This document shows, one piece after another, positions 1-13,100 of a stretch of DNA of 64,000 nt; within the stretch, counting starts at the first letter, position 1; each line of letters begins with the position of its first letter. The notes beneath the pieces were generated by a model, which was not told where the DNA came from, ran no database searches, and was given only the letters and a program-made list of their open reading frames with translations. The translations under genes and the position numbers were made by a program. This DNA is from Molossus alvarezi (Eukaryota > Chordata > Mammalia > Chiroptera > Molossidae), in the NCBI GenBank assembly GCA_037176705.1, contig CM073885.1, forward strand, positions 219,926,290-219,990,289, read 5' to 3'.

Positions 1-207
1 CTTTTTTTATTGATTTTTAGAGACAGAGGAAGGGAGAGGGAGAGAGAGAGAAAAATCCATGAAAGAGAACATTGATTGACCGCCTCCTGCATGCCCCCCA
101 CTGGGGATTTGGCCTACAACCTGGGCATGTGCCTTGACTGGGAATTGAACCAGTGACCTCTTGGTGCATGGGTCGATGCTCAACCACTGAGCCACACTGG
201 CTGGGCC
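1..207 (-). mobile_element. VES-type SINE, subfamily A, antisense
   Basis: Begins with a T-run and TTGATTTTTAGAGACAGAGG and ends with the reverse complement of the tRNA-like head (GAGCCACACTGGCTGGGCC). It contains the CTGGGCATGTGCCTTGACTGG block. The left edge is cut by the window, and it lies in CCNI intron 1. Confidence 0.85.
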
Positions 208-1007
208 ACCTTACTGTTAAGTTTTCTGATCAGGGCCATCTAATAGTACTTACTGCACTGATACAAATGTTCCTTTTCTGTATTGTCCAGTGCCCTATCT
301 GCTAGTCACTTGTAGCTTTTGAGCACTTGAAGTGGGTCTAGTGTGACTGAGGAGTTAAATTTTAACTTTGTTAGATTCTAATTTAAATATCCACATGTGA
401 GGCTAGCAGACACTGTATTGGAAGCTCAATTCAAGATGGTTTCATACTGCCTTTTTACTCTGTGCTGTTTGTATGCATTTTTGAACCATGAGAATGAATG
501 AATGAATGATTAAAAATAAAATAAAACTTTTAAAATGAAAAAAAAGATGGTTTCATACCTATTCAGTGGAAATAAATGGGGTTTGATATCATTGATGCAA
601 CTTTTTTAATGAAGAAAAGGGTTAGCAGTCCTTATTTGTTTAGATTTTTGAGAGGAATATTTGGGACTACTTTTAAGAATTCCTAGTATAAAAAGCTCAT
701 GACTTAAAAATTTTTGACACAGTGTGATACAGTAATATTATATTTTGATTAGAGTCCAGTGGTTCTGTCAATTATAAGGCCCATTTTTCTCTTTATAACT
801 TGAGTTTCTAATTTAAAGTGAGAATATGTTAGCTAACTATTATTGTAACATTTTAACATATGAAATTTTAAAGAGCTATAAAATCCTATACTGCCTCATA
901 ATATTCTTTTGTTTTATGAATTGCTTAATAAGAATCAACATATTTATGCAATGTTGTACTTATTCTATAATTACATAAATAGCATTGTTTTATATTTGAT
1001 TTTATAG
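208..1007 (+). other. CCNI: CCNI intron 1 (3' part), non-coding
   Basis: AT-rich sequence leading to the acceptor at 1006-1007. It holds a short AATG repeat at about 491-508 and A-rich runs. No exon or other element was recognised. Confidence 0.7.
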
Positions 1008-1164
1008 GTAGCTACATCAAGTTGGGAGGCAGGCAGATCCAAAGGATATCATGAAGTTTCCAGGGCCTTTGGAAAACCAGAGATTGTCTTTTCTTTTGGA
1101 AAAGGCAATCTCTAGGGAAGCCCAGATGTGGAAGGTAAATGTGCCGAAAATGCCTACAAACCAG
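1008..1164 (+). CDS. CCNI: CCNI first coding exon with 43 nt of 5' UTR
   Basis: The acceptor ends ...TTTATAG at 1007. The exon opens with 43 non-coding bases and the ATG is at 1051. This start gives the known N-terminus [14 protein letters not shown] and has A at -3, a favourable initiation context. It encodes residues 1-38 and ends ...MPTNQ before a GTAATG donor at 1165. From memory, human reads VRKMPSNQ near residues 31-38 where this copy reads VPKMPTNQ; this should be checked by alignment. Confidence 0.95.
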
Positions 1165-4100
1165 GTAATGAATTTTCTCTTTACTCTAGATGACTTTTAT
1201 TAGAAATAAGTGTACTACTGTCCTGTATAGTATCTTGATATACGTTGGAGAAATATGTACCCCTAAATAATATGCTCTATTCTTTATTTTAGAAACATCT
1301 CCTAGTTTTATTCTGAAACAAAATAAGAATGAACTGTTTTTGTTCGCTTGTTTTTGTCTTGAGTTACAGCTTTAGGAAGATAGGTATATCTGTTTTCTTT
1401 CCTGATAGTCAATACTAACAGTAGTAAGCTGCCTTTATTTCTAGATACATAGTTAGCCATGGAAGCTAACTAATGAGTATGCATCATTGTCTATAGGGAA
1501 CAAAAATTGCACTATATTTCTTGAATATTTATAAGGAGTTCAAGTCAGTTACTAAGGTAATAGAATGATGGAAGCTTCTAGGGAGATAGCCAGCTGACCT
1601 CTCAATTACTCTTGGTTATATGCCCTTTCTTTTTAAAAATTCTGTACTTCTAAATTATATCAGATTTATTTTTTACAAATAACTGTGAAGTTTATAGACT
1701 CCAAAGTTTACTGTATAAGATGTCTTACACATCTTTTTAACCTTGGTAACTAGTATTGTGCTTGGGATAAGAATAATGGCCAAGAAAATTTTGATAATGT
1801 GTAGGTGAATGAATAGCAAATATCTAAGGTCCTCCTGTGTTAGTTTAGGTGAGCAATTTTCAACCAATGTGCCATGGCATACTGGTTGAAATTCTCTGGT
1901 TTAGGTTAACCTTTGCTCATAGGTTATTAAAATCTATATGCCTTTTTAATTCTAACCTACTTCTATTATTCTTTCTCACAAGCTGAAGAAATATGTTTTA
2001 CATTTATTGTTAATTATCATCTAGCGAATTGAAGATTAGTTAACTTGAATGAATACCTTTTATGCTAGGAGCATTTATGTGTGCTATCACATGTAACATC
2101 TCATTTAATCTTTTGAAATAGGCAGTAGTCCCAGTTTGTTCAAGACTTTAGCTAATAAGTAGTAGAGTTATACTTTGGATCTAAAGCAGTTTTCTTTCTT
2201 TTTTTTTTTTCCATTTTCAATTTTTGTGTGCTTGTGTTATTTTTAGTTTACCTTGAGGTTCAGTTTTTTACATATCTGCCATATACTGAACACTATTCTG
2301 GGTATTTGGGACACAATAATGAGATAAATAGAAATTACTGCCCATTCTAATAAACCTCAAAGCTTTATTACAGCTGCCTTTAAGAACCATTATTTTCTTT
2401 ATTCTCCTGATATCTTCTTGAGTCAGCCTGTAACCAGTGACATACTTTTACAACATGGTCTTTGAAGGTGATAGTCTACAAAGATTATATTATTTTGTTA
2501 TATTGTCACTTAATCTGACCTATTACTATAGGTAATTTAATAAATATTATTGAGGTGACACCAGGAAACAATGGTATCAGAACTTCTAAGAGGGATCTAC
2601 TTAAGAATTTGCCTTTAGTAATGCCAAGTTTTATCATACTTAATTTTTTTTTTTTTTTTAATCCTCACCCAAGGACATTTTTTTCCATTTTTTGTTCAGA
2701 TAGAGTGGGAGTGAGAGAGAGAGAAACATCGATGTGAAAGGGACACATCGAGTGGTTGCCACCCGCACAACCCAACCAGGGCCGGGGACAAACTGCAACC
2801 GAGGTGTGCCCTTAGCAGGAACCGAACCCAGGTCTCTCTGGACCACAGGCCGACGCTCTAACCCCTGAGCCAAACTGGCCAGGGCCATACTTAATTCTTA
2901 TAAAATGTGAGTGGGCTTGGTTTGATGGGAATAGAAGATATAGTAGGGAGGCAAGTAAAGAGCTGTAGGAGCTTGAGTTGATTGCTAGAGTAACCCCCAA
3001 GGTTATTTTCTCTGTTTTTCTTCTGTCATTCTTAGGGACTGGTTTTTCCACCTCTGTTTACACTATTGCTTCTAACCAATAATTTCCCTTCTTGATTCCT
3101 TGTAAGAGAGAAACACAGTCTCATCTCTAAACTATATTTGTATCTTTTCCAAGTTTTCTAATTTTTTAAAGTGCTGGTAAAAATGGAAAAATAAAATATC
3201 TTTATGCTTCTTTTCTCTAATTTCCTTCTTCTGTCTTACTCTTCCTCCACCTAAATCCTACTTCAAGGTTTTTTCACAATTCTCTTAATTTGTATCTCCC
3301 CAGTTTAGGACAGAGTGGTCACACAAGAATGTTATAGACTTATTACTCCCTTTCTGTGTGCTCCATAGCACTGTGTTTTCCTTATGAGACAATATTATAG
3401 TTTCCTGGTGATTTGATTGAGTTCTCTTGGGGTAGGGTTTTATCATTTTTGTTTACTGGCATATAATAGACTCACAGTAAACATTCAATGAACATTGATG
3501 ATTTCTTTATAATTTATCCAAGTTAGAGACATTCTTTTATATAATAATTGCATTTTCAAGTATATGATAATTTTGTCATGTACTTTGGGGGAGGGGGATT
3601 GAAGATTGGTCAAAGATATTAATTTATTTTCGAAAGTGCTTGCATATACAAAGATAAAACTGCTTCAAGCTATTTATAAAGATGATTTTCATTAGAATTT
3701 TGGAATTCTAAGGAATCTTACAGACCATCTAATTATGTGGTTTTCAAATACAGGATCTCAAACCACTGGGCTACTAGGCAAATCAGAATAACTTGGGAGG
3801 CTTCTTACAGTGCTTCCAGGCCCCATCCACACCCACTGGGCTTGTGGTGGCAACTGTGGAAATTTGTATTTTTAAAAGCTTCATAGTTTTATTAATATGC
3901 ATTCAGTTTGGGAAACATGGATTCAGTCTAACCACAAAATTTAAGTTCTAACATCTCTGATAAGAGATCCTGTGCTTTGGATACTTGTTCATTCAGCTGT
4001 GGGAAAACTATCTAAATGACTGGAAAGTTTTTATTAACTATATTCACAATATTGTCTTATGTTGAATCTTAAAACTGCTTCTTTCTAGTGGCCACTCAGA

Positions 4101-7100
4101 TTGGTTTTAATTCTGGCCACTGGAGCAATACAGAATAGAGCTATTTCTTATTTTAAACAATAGCCTTTTAGTTAAAGACAAGTATTAAACCCACGAAGTT
4201 ATCTCTTTTCCTGATTGAACATTCCTTGCCTTTTTAACCACTTTTTGTCTGACAAGATTTCCCTCTTACCTTCCAGTTTTTCTAGTGTGTTACATTCTTT
4301 TTAGTGTGTTTCTTAAATTGAGACATTTCATTTGTTGTCACTAATGAGCAGTAAAGTAAAACTATCACCTCACTTTATCTTGGATTGATTATTTCATTAA
4401 TCTAACCCTAAAAAAATTTTTTTGTTTTGGCAGCAGTGTCATGTTGTTGGCTTATATTGAACTTGTTTTTAAAACCTTGTTGTTTTTGTCTCAACTTTTA
4501 AGCAAAGCTTCCCTTATACTAGATGTACTTTTTTTTTTTTTTCATTTTTAACTAAGGTGCAGCATTTCTTATTTATTCTTATTAAATTTAAAATTGTTTA
4601 TTTAGTCTCTAACCAGTGTGGCTCATCCCATGTATCAGGATGTTACTGGTTCAATTGTCCGTCAGGGCATGTGCCTGGGTTGGGGGTTCGATCCTCAGTA
4701 GGGGGCATGCAGGAGGTAGCTGATCGATGTTGCTCTTTCTCCCTCTCCCTTACTCTCTCTCTAAAATAAAAAATATTTAAAATAAAATTATTCTGGCCCT
4801 TTTTTTTTTTTTGGCTTTAAAATAATGTTTGTTATCTAATATATTGACTGTTAATTTTGTATCATTTGTGGATTTGGTGATTAAGACTAAATACCACATG
4901 GGTTGGTGTCTTTCTGGCCATTAGATATCTTTTTTGTGTGTGAAGTGTCTGTTCAGATCTTTTACCTGGGTTTCTATTGAATTATCTTTATTTGTTAATT
5001 ATTTTGTAGGAGTTCTTTCTTTTGCAGGCTCTGTGTATTACAGATATCTTCAATTTTATTTGGGTTGACTTTTGAAGAATAGAAGTTCTTAATTTTAAAT
5101 GATCAGATTATAAATTTTTTTTTTCCATTTTGCTTAGTCTTTGTACATAAATGTTTGCCTAACCCAAGATAATAAAGATACTCTCCTGCATTTTCTTCTG
5201 GAAAATTTTTTTTTAATCTTTCACATTTAGATTTAAATTCCATTTGGAATTTTGTTATTGTTTTGATGTGATGTGAAATAGGAGTCAAGGATCATTTTTC
5301 TCCATATGGATAATAGCACCATTTACTAAAAAGACGTCCCCCCCCCCACTGCCATGCAATGTACTTTTGTTATAAATCAAATTACTACTGTATATGTGTA
5401 GATATATTTGTGGGACTGTTTCTTGCCTCATTTCTCAACATTGGTCTGTTGCCTCTCTTTAATACCACACTGCCTTAATTATGATAGCATTATAACAAGT
5501 TTTTGGTGGCATAAACTTTGTTTACTTGTCACTTTTCAAAAAAATACAAAAGCAATTGTGAGGGTTTTGTTTTTCTCACATCTGTAGATTGAGTTGGGGG
5601 GAGAGTTGACATGTTTATAATAAGTCTTCCAATCAATTAACAGAATAGTTTTCTATTTTCTTTAAAGGTGGTCTTCAGTTACTATTAATAATGTTTTTGG
5701 TGATTTAGTTTTATTCTTGGGTACTTGAGCCTTGTTGAGGCTACTACAAATGGTATCATTTAAATTATTTTTTAAAATACTTGTTTTATATGCTGTTATG
5801 TAGAAATAAAATAGATTTTTATATATTGAATATGCTAAAATTAGCTTACTAATAGTTGTAAAGTATTTTGGATTTTCTGTGTATTCTACACAATTGTCTT
5901 AACTTAATCATGGTTTTATTTCTTCCTTTCCATTCCTTCTACTTGAATTATTTTTCTTGTTTTATATAATTAGTTTGGGCCCCCAGAACACTGTTGAATA
6001 TAAATGATGGTGGCAGGCATCCTTGTCTCAGCCTCATTTGGAGGAGAAAGTTTTCAGTATTTCACCATTAACTATAATATTTGCTGTATATTTCTTAGAC
6101 TTCATCAGATTAAGAAATTCCTTTCTCTACTTTAGTTTGCTAAAAGATTTTTCATAAATAGGTGTTGAAGTTTTATACATCACTGAATTTTGTTAACATT
6201 TTGCTTAGAATTTTTTGTGTATATATTCATGGATGAGATTGGCTTGTAACAAATGCCTTTGTCAGGTTTTCATAATGCATTTAGGCTGGCTTTGTAAAAT
6301 GATTAGGAAGTGTTCCTGTTTTTTCTTTTTAAAATATTCTCAGGTTCTTTCGATTGATATTTTATCTTTCTTAAATGTTGGAAGTTTTCACAGGGGAAGC
6401 CACTGGGGTCTAGAGATATATTTTTATGGGAAAGTATTTAATAATACAATTTCTTTGGTAAATACAATACTAATTAGGTCTTTATGAAATCTTTTTTGGC
6501 TTTGATAAATTGTGTTTTTTAAGAATTTATTAATTTCATCTAAATTTTTAATTGTGTAAATTTATTCATAAAATCATCTTTTTTAACATACAAGGGTCCA
6601 TAATGATGTTCTCTTTTTGTTTCTTAATTTGTGTTTTTTCTTTTTTTTTTTTTTATCCTCACCCGAGGACATTTTTGCATTTTTTGTTCAGACAAAGCGG
6701 GAGGGAGAGAGAGGAAGAGAGAGAGAGAGAAACATCGATGTGAAGGGACACATTGAGTGGTCGCCACCAGCATGACTAACCAGGGCCGGGGACAAACTGC
6801 AACCGAGGTACGTGCCCTTAGCGGGAACCGAACCCGGGTCTCTCTGTACCGCAGGCTGACGCTCCAACCGCTGAGCCAAACCGGCCAGGGCTGTGCTTTT
6901 TCTTTTTTATCAGTCTGTCTGAAGACCTGTCAATTAGTCTTTTAGTTCTATTTGTTTTTTCTTTTTTTTTTAATCCTCATCCAAGAATGTTTTATTAATT
7001 TTTAGAGAGAGAAGGAGGGGGGAGAGGGGAAGACATTGATATGAGAGAAAACATCGATTGATTGGTCCCATATGCGCTCCGACCAAGAATTAAACCTGCA

Positions 7101-10100
7101 AACTAGGTATGTGCTTTGACAGGGAATTGAACCCATAACCTTTTTGGTGTACCAGATGACATTCTAACCAATGAAACCACCTGTCCAGGGCCATTTGTTT
7201 TTTTGTTTTTTTTTAAGTTTTGCTATTATTTAGTTTCAGTATTTGCTTTCATCTGCTTTCTTTGTGGACTTGACTGTTTTTGCTTTGAGCTAGATACTTA
7301 AATAATTGATTTTCAGCTTTTAATATACATATTTAGAACTATAAAATTTCCTTAGTGTGCAGTTGTGCAGCCACGTCTAATTTGTTGTTAGCTGCACATA
7401 CTGGATTCTTAATTTCACTTATTATATTTTTCAGTTCTAGAAATTCCCTTTGGATTTTTTATAGGGTAAATTTCTCTAGTGAAATTCTTCATGTTTAAAA
7501 AAATTTGTTTTCCTTCTTTTCCTTTACTTTCTTGTATAGTAAGTCTTTTTCTGATAATTCAAAGATCTCTATTTTTTTGTTGCCTCCCCACCCCTTCCCT
7601 TTCTCTTGGTCACTTGTTTTTTTTTTTTTGTTAGTTTATTTTTTCTCTTGTTATGACTGGGACCTGCCTGGTAATTTTTTATTGGATGCTGAAAAATTAA
7701 TGAAAAATTGTAGAGGTTCTAGAGGTTATATTTCTGCAAGAGGGTTCGGTCTTTCCGAATCTGGGCAAAATGAATAGGAAATTAATCTTTTTAATCCAGT
7801 GAAGATTACTGATTGGAGGCTGGGTTGCAGTTTGTATGGTTTCATCTACCTTTGTTTTGCCCCAACTCCTAGAGTGTAGCCAAGGATTCCAGATGAGAGC
7901 TTGCAGTGTTTGCTAGGACCCCTTACTCCTGAAGGATGCTAAAGTCTTCCCCTAAACTCGATCTTGCTTTTCAGAAGATTTCTGCTTAGCTTCCTAGATC
8001 CCCGTTCTTCCCAACTGCAGAATTTCATTCAGAAAATGTATTAAGATCTCTGGCCCTCCCCCTCCCCACTAGGTTCTTGGCTCCTCAAGTCTCCATATTT
8101 TGTCTCTAGCCTTGTAAAACTCCCAGAAACCCTATTGGTCTCTTTGCCAATACTTAGCCTCTTGCCATACTCAAAGGATGGGCAAATAAATGCCCTGAAG
8201 GAAAAGCTACTTCGGAATGTTCAATCTTTTTTTTTTTTTTACCTCCTCTCTAGAATCTAGGCTCCTGCCTGGTTGTCCTAGCAGTTCTCGTGCCTTGTTT
8301 TTGTTATTGTTAGTAGTTTTTCTAGTTGTTCTCAGTTGGAGTGTACATTTCCAGCTATCGACTACATCATAGCTAAAAGCAGAAATGTAATTTAAGGAAA
8401 AATAATCTTGAACTTCAACAGGAATAACGAGATCTTTGGGAGCACAAGGAGGTACTAAGCCCAAATTGAGTTATCAGGAAAAGTATCTGATGGGGAGTGA
8501 CCATAGAAATAGCTCTTGAAGGACAAATAATAAGATAGGTAAAAGAGAGAGGAGAGTGTGTTCTAGCCATAGGGAGCAGTATGAGCAAAAGAACAGTGAT
8601 GGCAGGAGCAAGGAATTACTATTAAAAAAATTTTTTTTAATTGATTTTAGAGAGAGAGGAAGGGAGAGGGGGAGAGAGAGAGAAACATCGAAGAGAGAGA
8701 ACATCGATTGGCCACCTTTTGCATGCCCCACACAGGGGATTTGGCTCACAACCTGGGCATGAGCCCTGACAGGGAATTGAACTGGCGACCTCTTGGTGCA
8801 TAGGTCTGTGCTCAACCACTGAGCCACCCTGGCCAAGCCAATTACTACTCTTACAGTTTGAATTTTAAGGCAGAAAGTGATGGAAGGTGAGTGTGACTAA
8901 AAGTTAGGTCATATGCCTCCCATGCCTTCCGTGCCTAGGGGATTGTACTTTAATCTTTCAAGTAATGGGGCACATTTTAGAGTTTAAAGCTGGAGAGGAT
9001 TTGTCTTTTCATGGTCAGATTAGCAGCATGTAGACTATAAAGCCCTGCATTTTACCATGTTGAATCAGTTCTCTTTGGTAATAGTTGTTCAGCCATCTTA
9101 ATGAACCCTCTTAACCCTATTTAAGCAATTCATATAAAAGAAAACAGATTAGGAAATACTATCTGGTGTGAGCAGGTGGGTGGGCAGGCCTCCCTCTCTT
9201 CCTCCCTCCTGAATAGGATTACTTAGGCACAGAATTTAAGTTTTGTAAATGTATTCTGATAACACTATTGTTTGTTTAGTACATATTTGAATTGATTTGA
9301 AAAAGTGACCTTAGAATCATTATCACTTGACTGTATAAAATACACAGAAAATCCAAAATACTCTGCAAACTATTAGGAAGCTAATTTAATATCAGTATGT
9401 AAAAATTATTTCTACATACCAGCATATAGAAACAAGGGTATTAAAAGATGAAAACTTTTAATTGATACCATTTGTAATAGCCCCAACAAGGGGGAGTCTT
9501 CTCAAACTATTAGCTTTTGTGTGTGTTTTCTTGTTAGTTTTGGCTAGTGGTGATGATAATAGCCATCCAGGAATGCTTTCTTGGCCCTTTTCTCAAATTT
9601 TAATATAAGGTTTATTAAAGTTCAAAGATATTGTCATGATCTCTTTAATAAATAATTATAATCAGTTTAAAAGAATTATTTATATGTAATGTTTTGTAAA
9701 TTTGTTTTTTCTGGCATCATTAAAAGCATCAGGTATATTTAGAGGTGGGAAAGGACAGAACTAATATTTGAGTGCATTTTGTATTCTATGTTTGTACTTT
9801 AAATTATATCAGTTGTAACTGTTATAAGCACATTATGTCCATCTTTTGTGGCACTTCTTGAAATTATGTTTGTATTATTTGTTTAATGTCAGACACCAGA
9901 TAGTCACATTATGTAATGTAATCTGTCATTTACAGATTTGTTCTCCTTTACCCCCATTGTATCCTGACCTGAAGGCAGAATTAATGGAGTTCTTGTTCCT
10001 CATTGCTACTCTAGATGATTGTTCTTTCACCTCCCTAAAAGTCTCTTCACTTTCACTAGATTATATCACTATCTACCTCTCCTTATGTGACTATTTCCTT

Positions 10101-13100
10101 GTCATTGTTGTTTGAATGGCTTAGTTAACATTACTTTTCTTACTGGTTTTGGCATTTTAGATAAAAACTCATCTTGGTAGGAATTTAATTTCTCTTGAAA
10201 GCTTGACTCTCTCCATCTAGAAGTTTTGTGACTGCCTTCACTAGGTTCCAGGGATCTTTAGGGCTCCCTACTTTAGAGCTAGATCTTAAAGTAGAACCTC
10301 AGGACTCTATGGAAAAGGGATATTGTAGAACCAGTGACCATGCTTAACAGCTGCTTGACTCAGGGCTTACCTGTTGGGCTCTGTCAGTTTTCTCCCACCT
10401 TCCTGGAGGAGCCATAGCATCTGACAGTAGTGTTTTGCTGCCTTTTTCAGGCTCTCTTTTTAGAGAGAGAATCCAACTCCTGGCCATAACAGCCTAACTC
10501 CAGTTTTCTGTTATGTTGGACAATAGTCTCTCAAGGAACATTAAGTTCCCCTGTTACTCTGCCCCCAGAACCTATTAAGCCCACAGCTTCAGTCCCATGA
10601 ACCTCTTTGTTTCTTTTTGATTCATGGAATTGTTATCACTGAATATCAGAATATAGTTTCTAGCAGTCTTTTCTAACATCTTGATTTTATTTGTAAGTGG
10701 AGGAAGGAGCTTAACAATAGCTTATTGCCTCCAGGTTGACATTTCTGTTCTCCAGTCAAGTTCATGGGGCTCTTTTCCTTGCCTTGCAAACTAATCATTC
10801 CCTCCCCTCCTTTTTTACTTTTAATATACCACTTAGTTGCTGTCTCTAAGAAGCTTTCACTCTGTTCCCATACGGCGCCAGGTTTACTTCCAGTCTGTAC
10901 TCCTAGCACTCTGTACATATCTCTTATAACATTTAACATAGTTTTTTCCCCCCACATTTTCTGGCTGTTTGCCTTAACCATGATGCTTTAAGTTTTGAAG
11001 TTTAAACAAGGAGTTTTCATTCATCATTGTATTCCTAGGACTTATAATGTGACAGACACTTAATGTTTATTAATATGAACTGAATTAAATGTTGATTGTC
11101 ATATTTTCATATTGTTCATAGTTTTAAAACCAGCTTGATGGTGAGATGTTAATGTAAGAGGTTTTAAACCATGTTTATCTCATATTCTTGTCAGTATTGT
11201 ACAGTATTCTAAAATCAGTATTTGTTCATTTTTATTGATTTTGGGGGGGAAGGGGCGACATCACTTTGTTGTTCCACTTATTCATGCATTCATTGATTAC
11301 TTCTTGTATGTGCCCTGACTGGGGATCAAACTCGCAATCCTAGTGTATTGGGACCATGCTCTAACCAACTGAGTTACCCAGCCAGGGCTCTAAGATCAGT
11401 CTTTATTTGACAAAAGAAATTGACCAGAAGGTGGAAGTATGGCGATTAACCTTTTATAAAATACCAGTTATAACTGAGTTTAGAGCTAGATGTAAAAATG
11501 GTTTGTGTGATTAGTTTCGGCTTGGCCAACACAAATAAACACTTTACTTTGTAGTGCCAGAGCTGAAAAGTGACAGAAAAAGGAGTTGGAATAAAATAAG
11601 AGAAATTAGCCAGTGGAATGGCAGAGATTATAATGAGCACCAAGTCCTGTACTCCTCATAACACTAAAGAAATTCAAAAGGAAAGAGAGAAGAAATTCCA
11701 ACTGAAATACCTGTTTGAGGAGATAACAGTGTCAAGATACACAGCCCTTAATGCTGTAATAACTCTCAATGCCCCTCTCTCTCTATAAGAACTAATTTCA
11801 TAAAGTTGACCCTGAGTGATCAGGAAAAAGATTTAAGCTGTGGTCTCTATACTTTTCTGTGGAGTTAGATAAATAATACATTTTTAAAGTTTTCCATAAA
11901 ATATGGTTATGAGTACACAGCTTGGATTAAGCCTTTGCTTATTTGGAACCTTCACTTCCTGAAAATCCTCTTTTCTACTAATCACATTGTCATTTATGTA
12001 CTTTGTTGTGTTTACCTGGCAGAAGTAGTACTCATGTGGATTTCTTTTATTTATTATTAGTAGATTAAGTATTACTATAGGTTTGCTTTATTTTTATGGT
12101 ACTGTACCTGCAAAACTCAAGAGTAAAGGTATTTAAATCATCACTGCTTTAAAGTGTGTACCTTCTAAAAATTAAGCCTATATTCAGCAGTTAAAAATAA
12201 TATGTAGGAAGATCAAAACAGTATGTTTTGTGTTTGTGTAATGATCTTTCCAGTGGTAAATTAGTTCAGGTAAATTTCTTCTTTAGTATTCTTTTATCAT
12301 TTTTAAATGTGTGATTTGTCTGTTGTCTGTTTTATTTATTCCTGTTGCCTTTAGCTTTTTTGTTTGTTTGTTTTTTTAATCCTCACCCAAGGATATGTTT
12401 ATATTGATTTTAGAGAGAGAGAGAAAGGGAGAGAAAGAGAGAAATGTTGAAATGAGAAAAACATGGATTGGTTGCCACCTGTTTGTGCCCGGACCTGGGA
12501 TCAAACCTGCAACCTAGGTACTATGTGCCTTGACCAGGAATCGAACCCACCAACCTTTTGTTGTATGGGATTATGCTTCAGCCAGCTGAGCCACTGGTCA
12601 GGAAGGATCAGCTTTGTTTTTAAAGGGCTGTCATTCTGTTATTGTAGTCTATTTATATTTTCTAAGATAGTTTAGTGCCTATTTGCTGCCTTAGAAATTC
12701 ACTATATTTTCTTATTCTCAAGAATTAGAAAAACTTAATTCCAAAATTATTATCAATTGATAACATTGTTACCTAAACTTTAAAATGTTATATTACCTTG
12801 CCTGGCTGGTGTGGTTCAGTGGTTGAGCATCAGCCCATGCACCAAGAGGTTGCCAGTTCAATTCCTGGTCAGGGCACATGCCCAGGTTATGGGCCAAATA
12901 CCTGGTGGGGGCATGTAGGAGGTAGCCAGTTGATGGTTCTCATCGATGTTTCTCTCTCCCTCTCCCTACCTCTCTCTCTAAAATCAATAAAGAAAATAAA
13001 AATAAATAGAATGTTATATTACTTCCCCAAACCGGTGTGGCTTAGTGGATTGAGCATCAGTCCATGGACTGAGAAGTCCCGGTTTGATTCCTGGTCAGGG

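Larger units (their letters stand above)
4900..7500 (-). repeat. Old L1 (LINE-1) fragment, antisense, split by two SINEs
   Basis: The + strand carries the reverse complement of L1 ORF2-region sequence: GAAGTGTCTGTTCAGATC near 4940, GTTTGCCTAACCCAAGATAA near 5153, AATACCACACTGCCTTAATT near 5461, GGCATCCTTGTCTCA near 6015 and TTTCACCATTAACTATAAT near 6060. The order follows the antisense L1 consensus. Many stops and indels mean it is dead. SINEs at 6641-6891 and 6962-7192 are inserted into it, and it lies antisense in CCNI intron 2. Confidence 0.75.
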
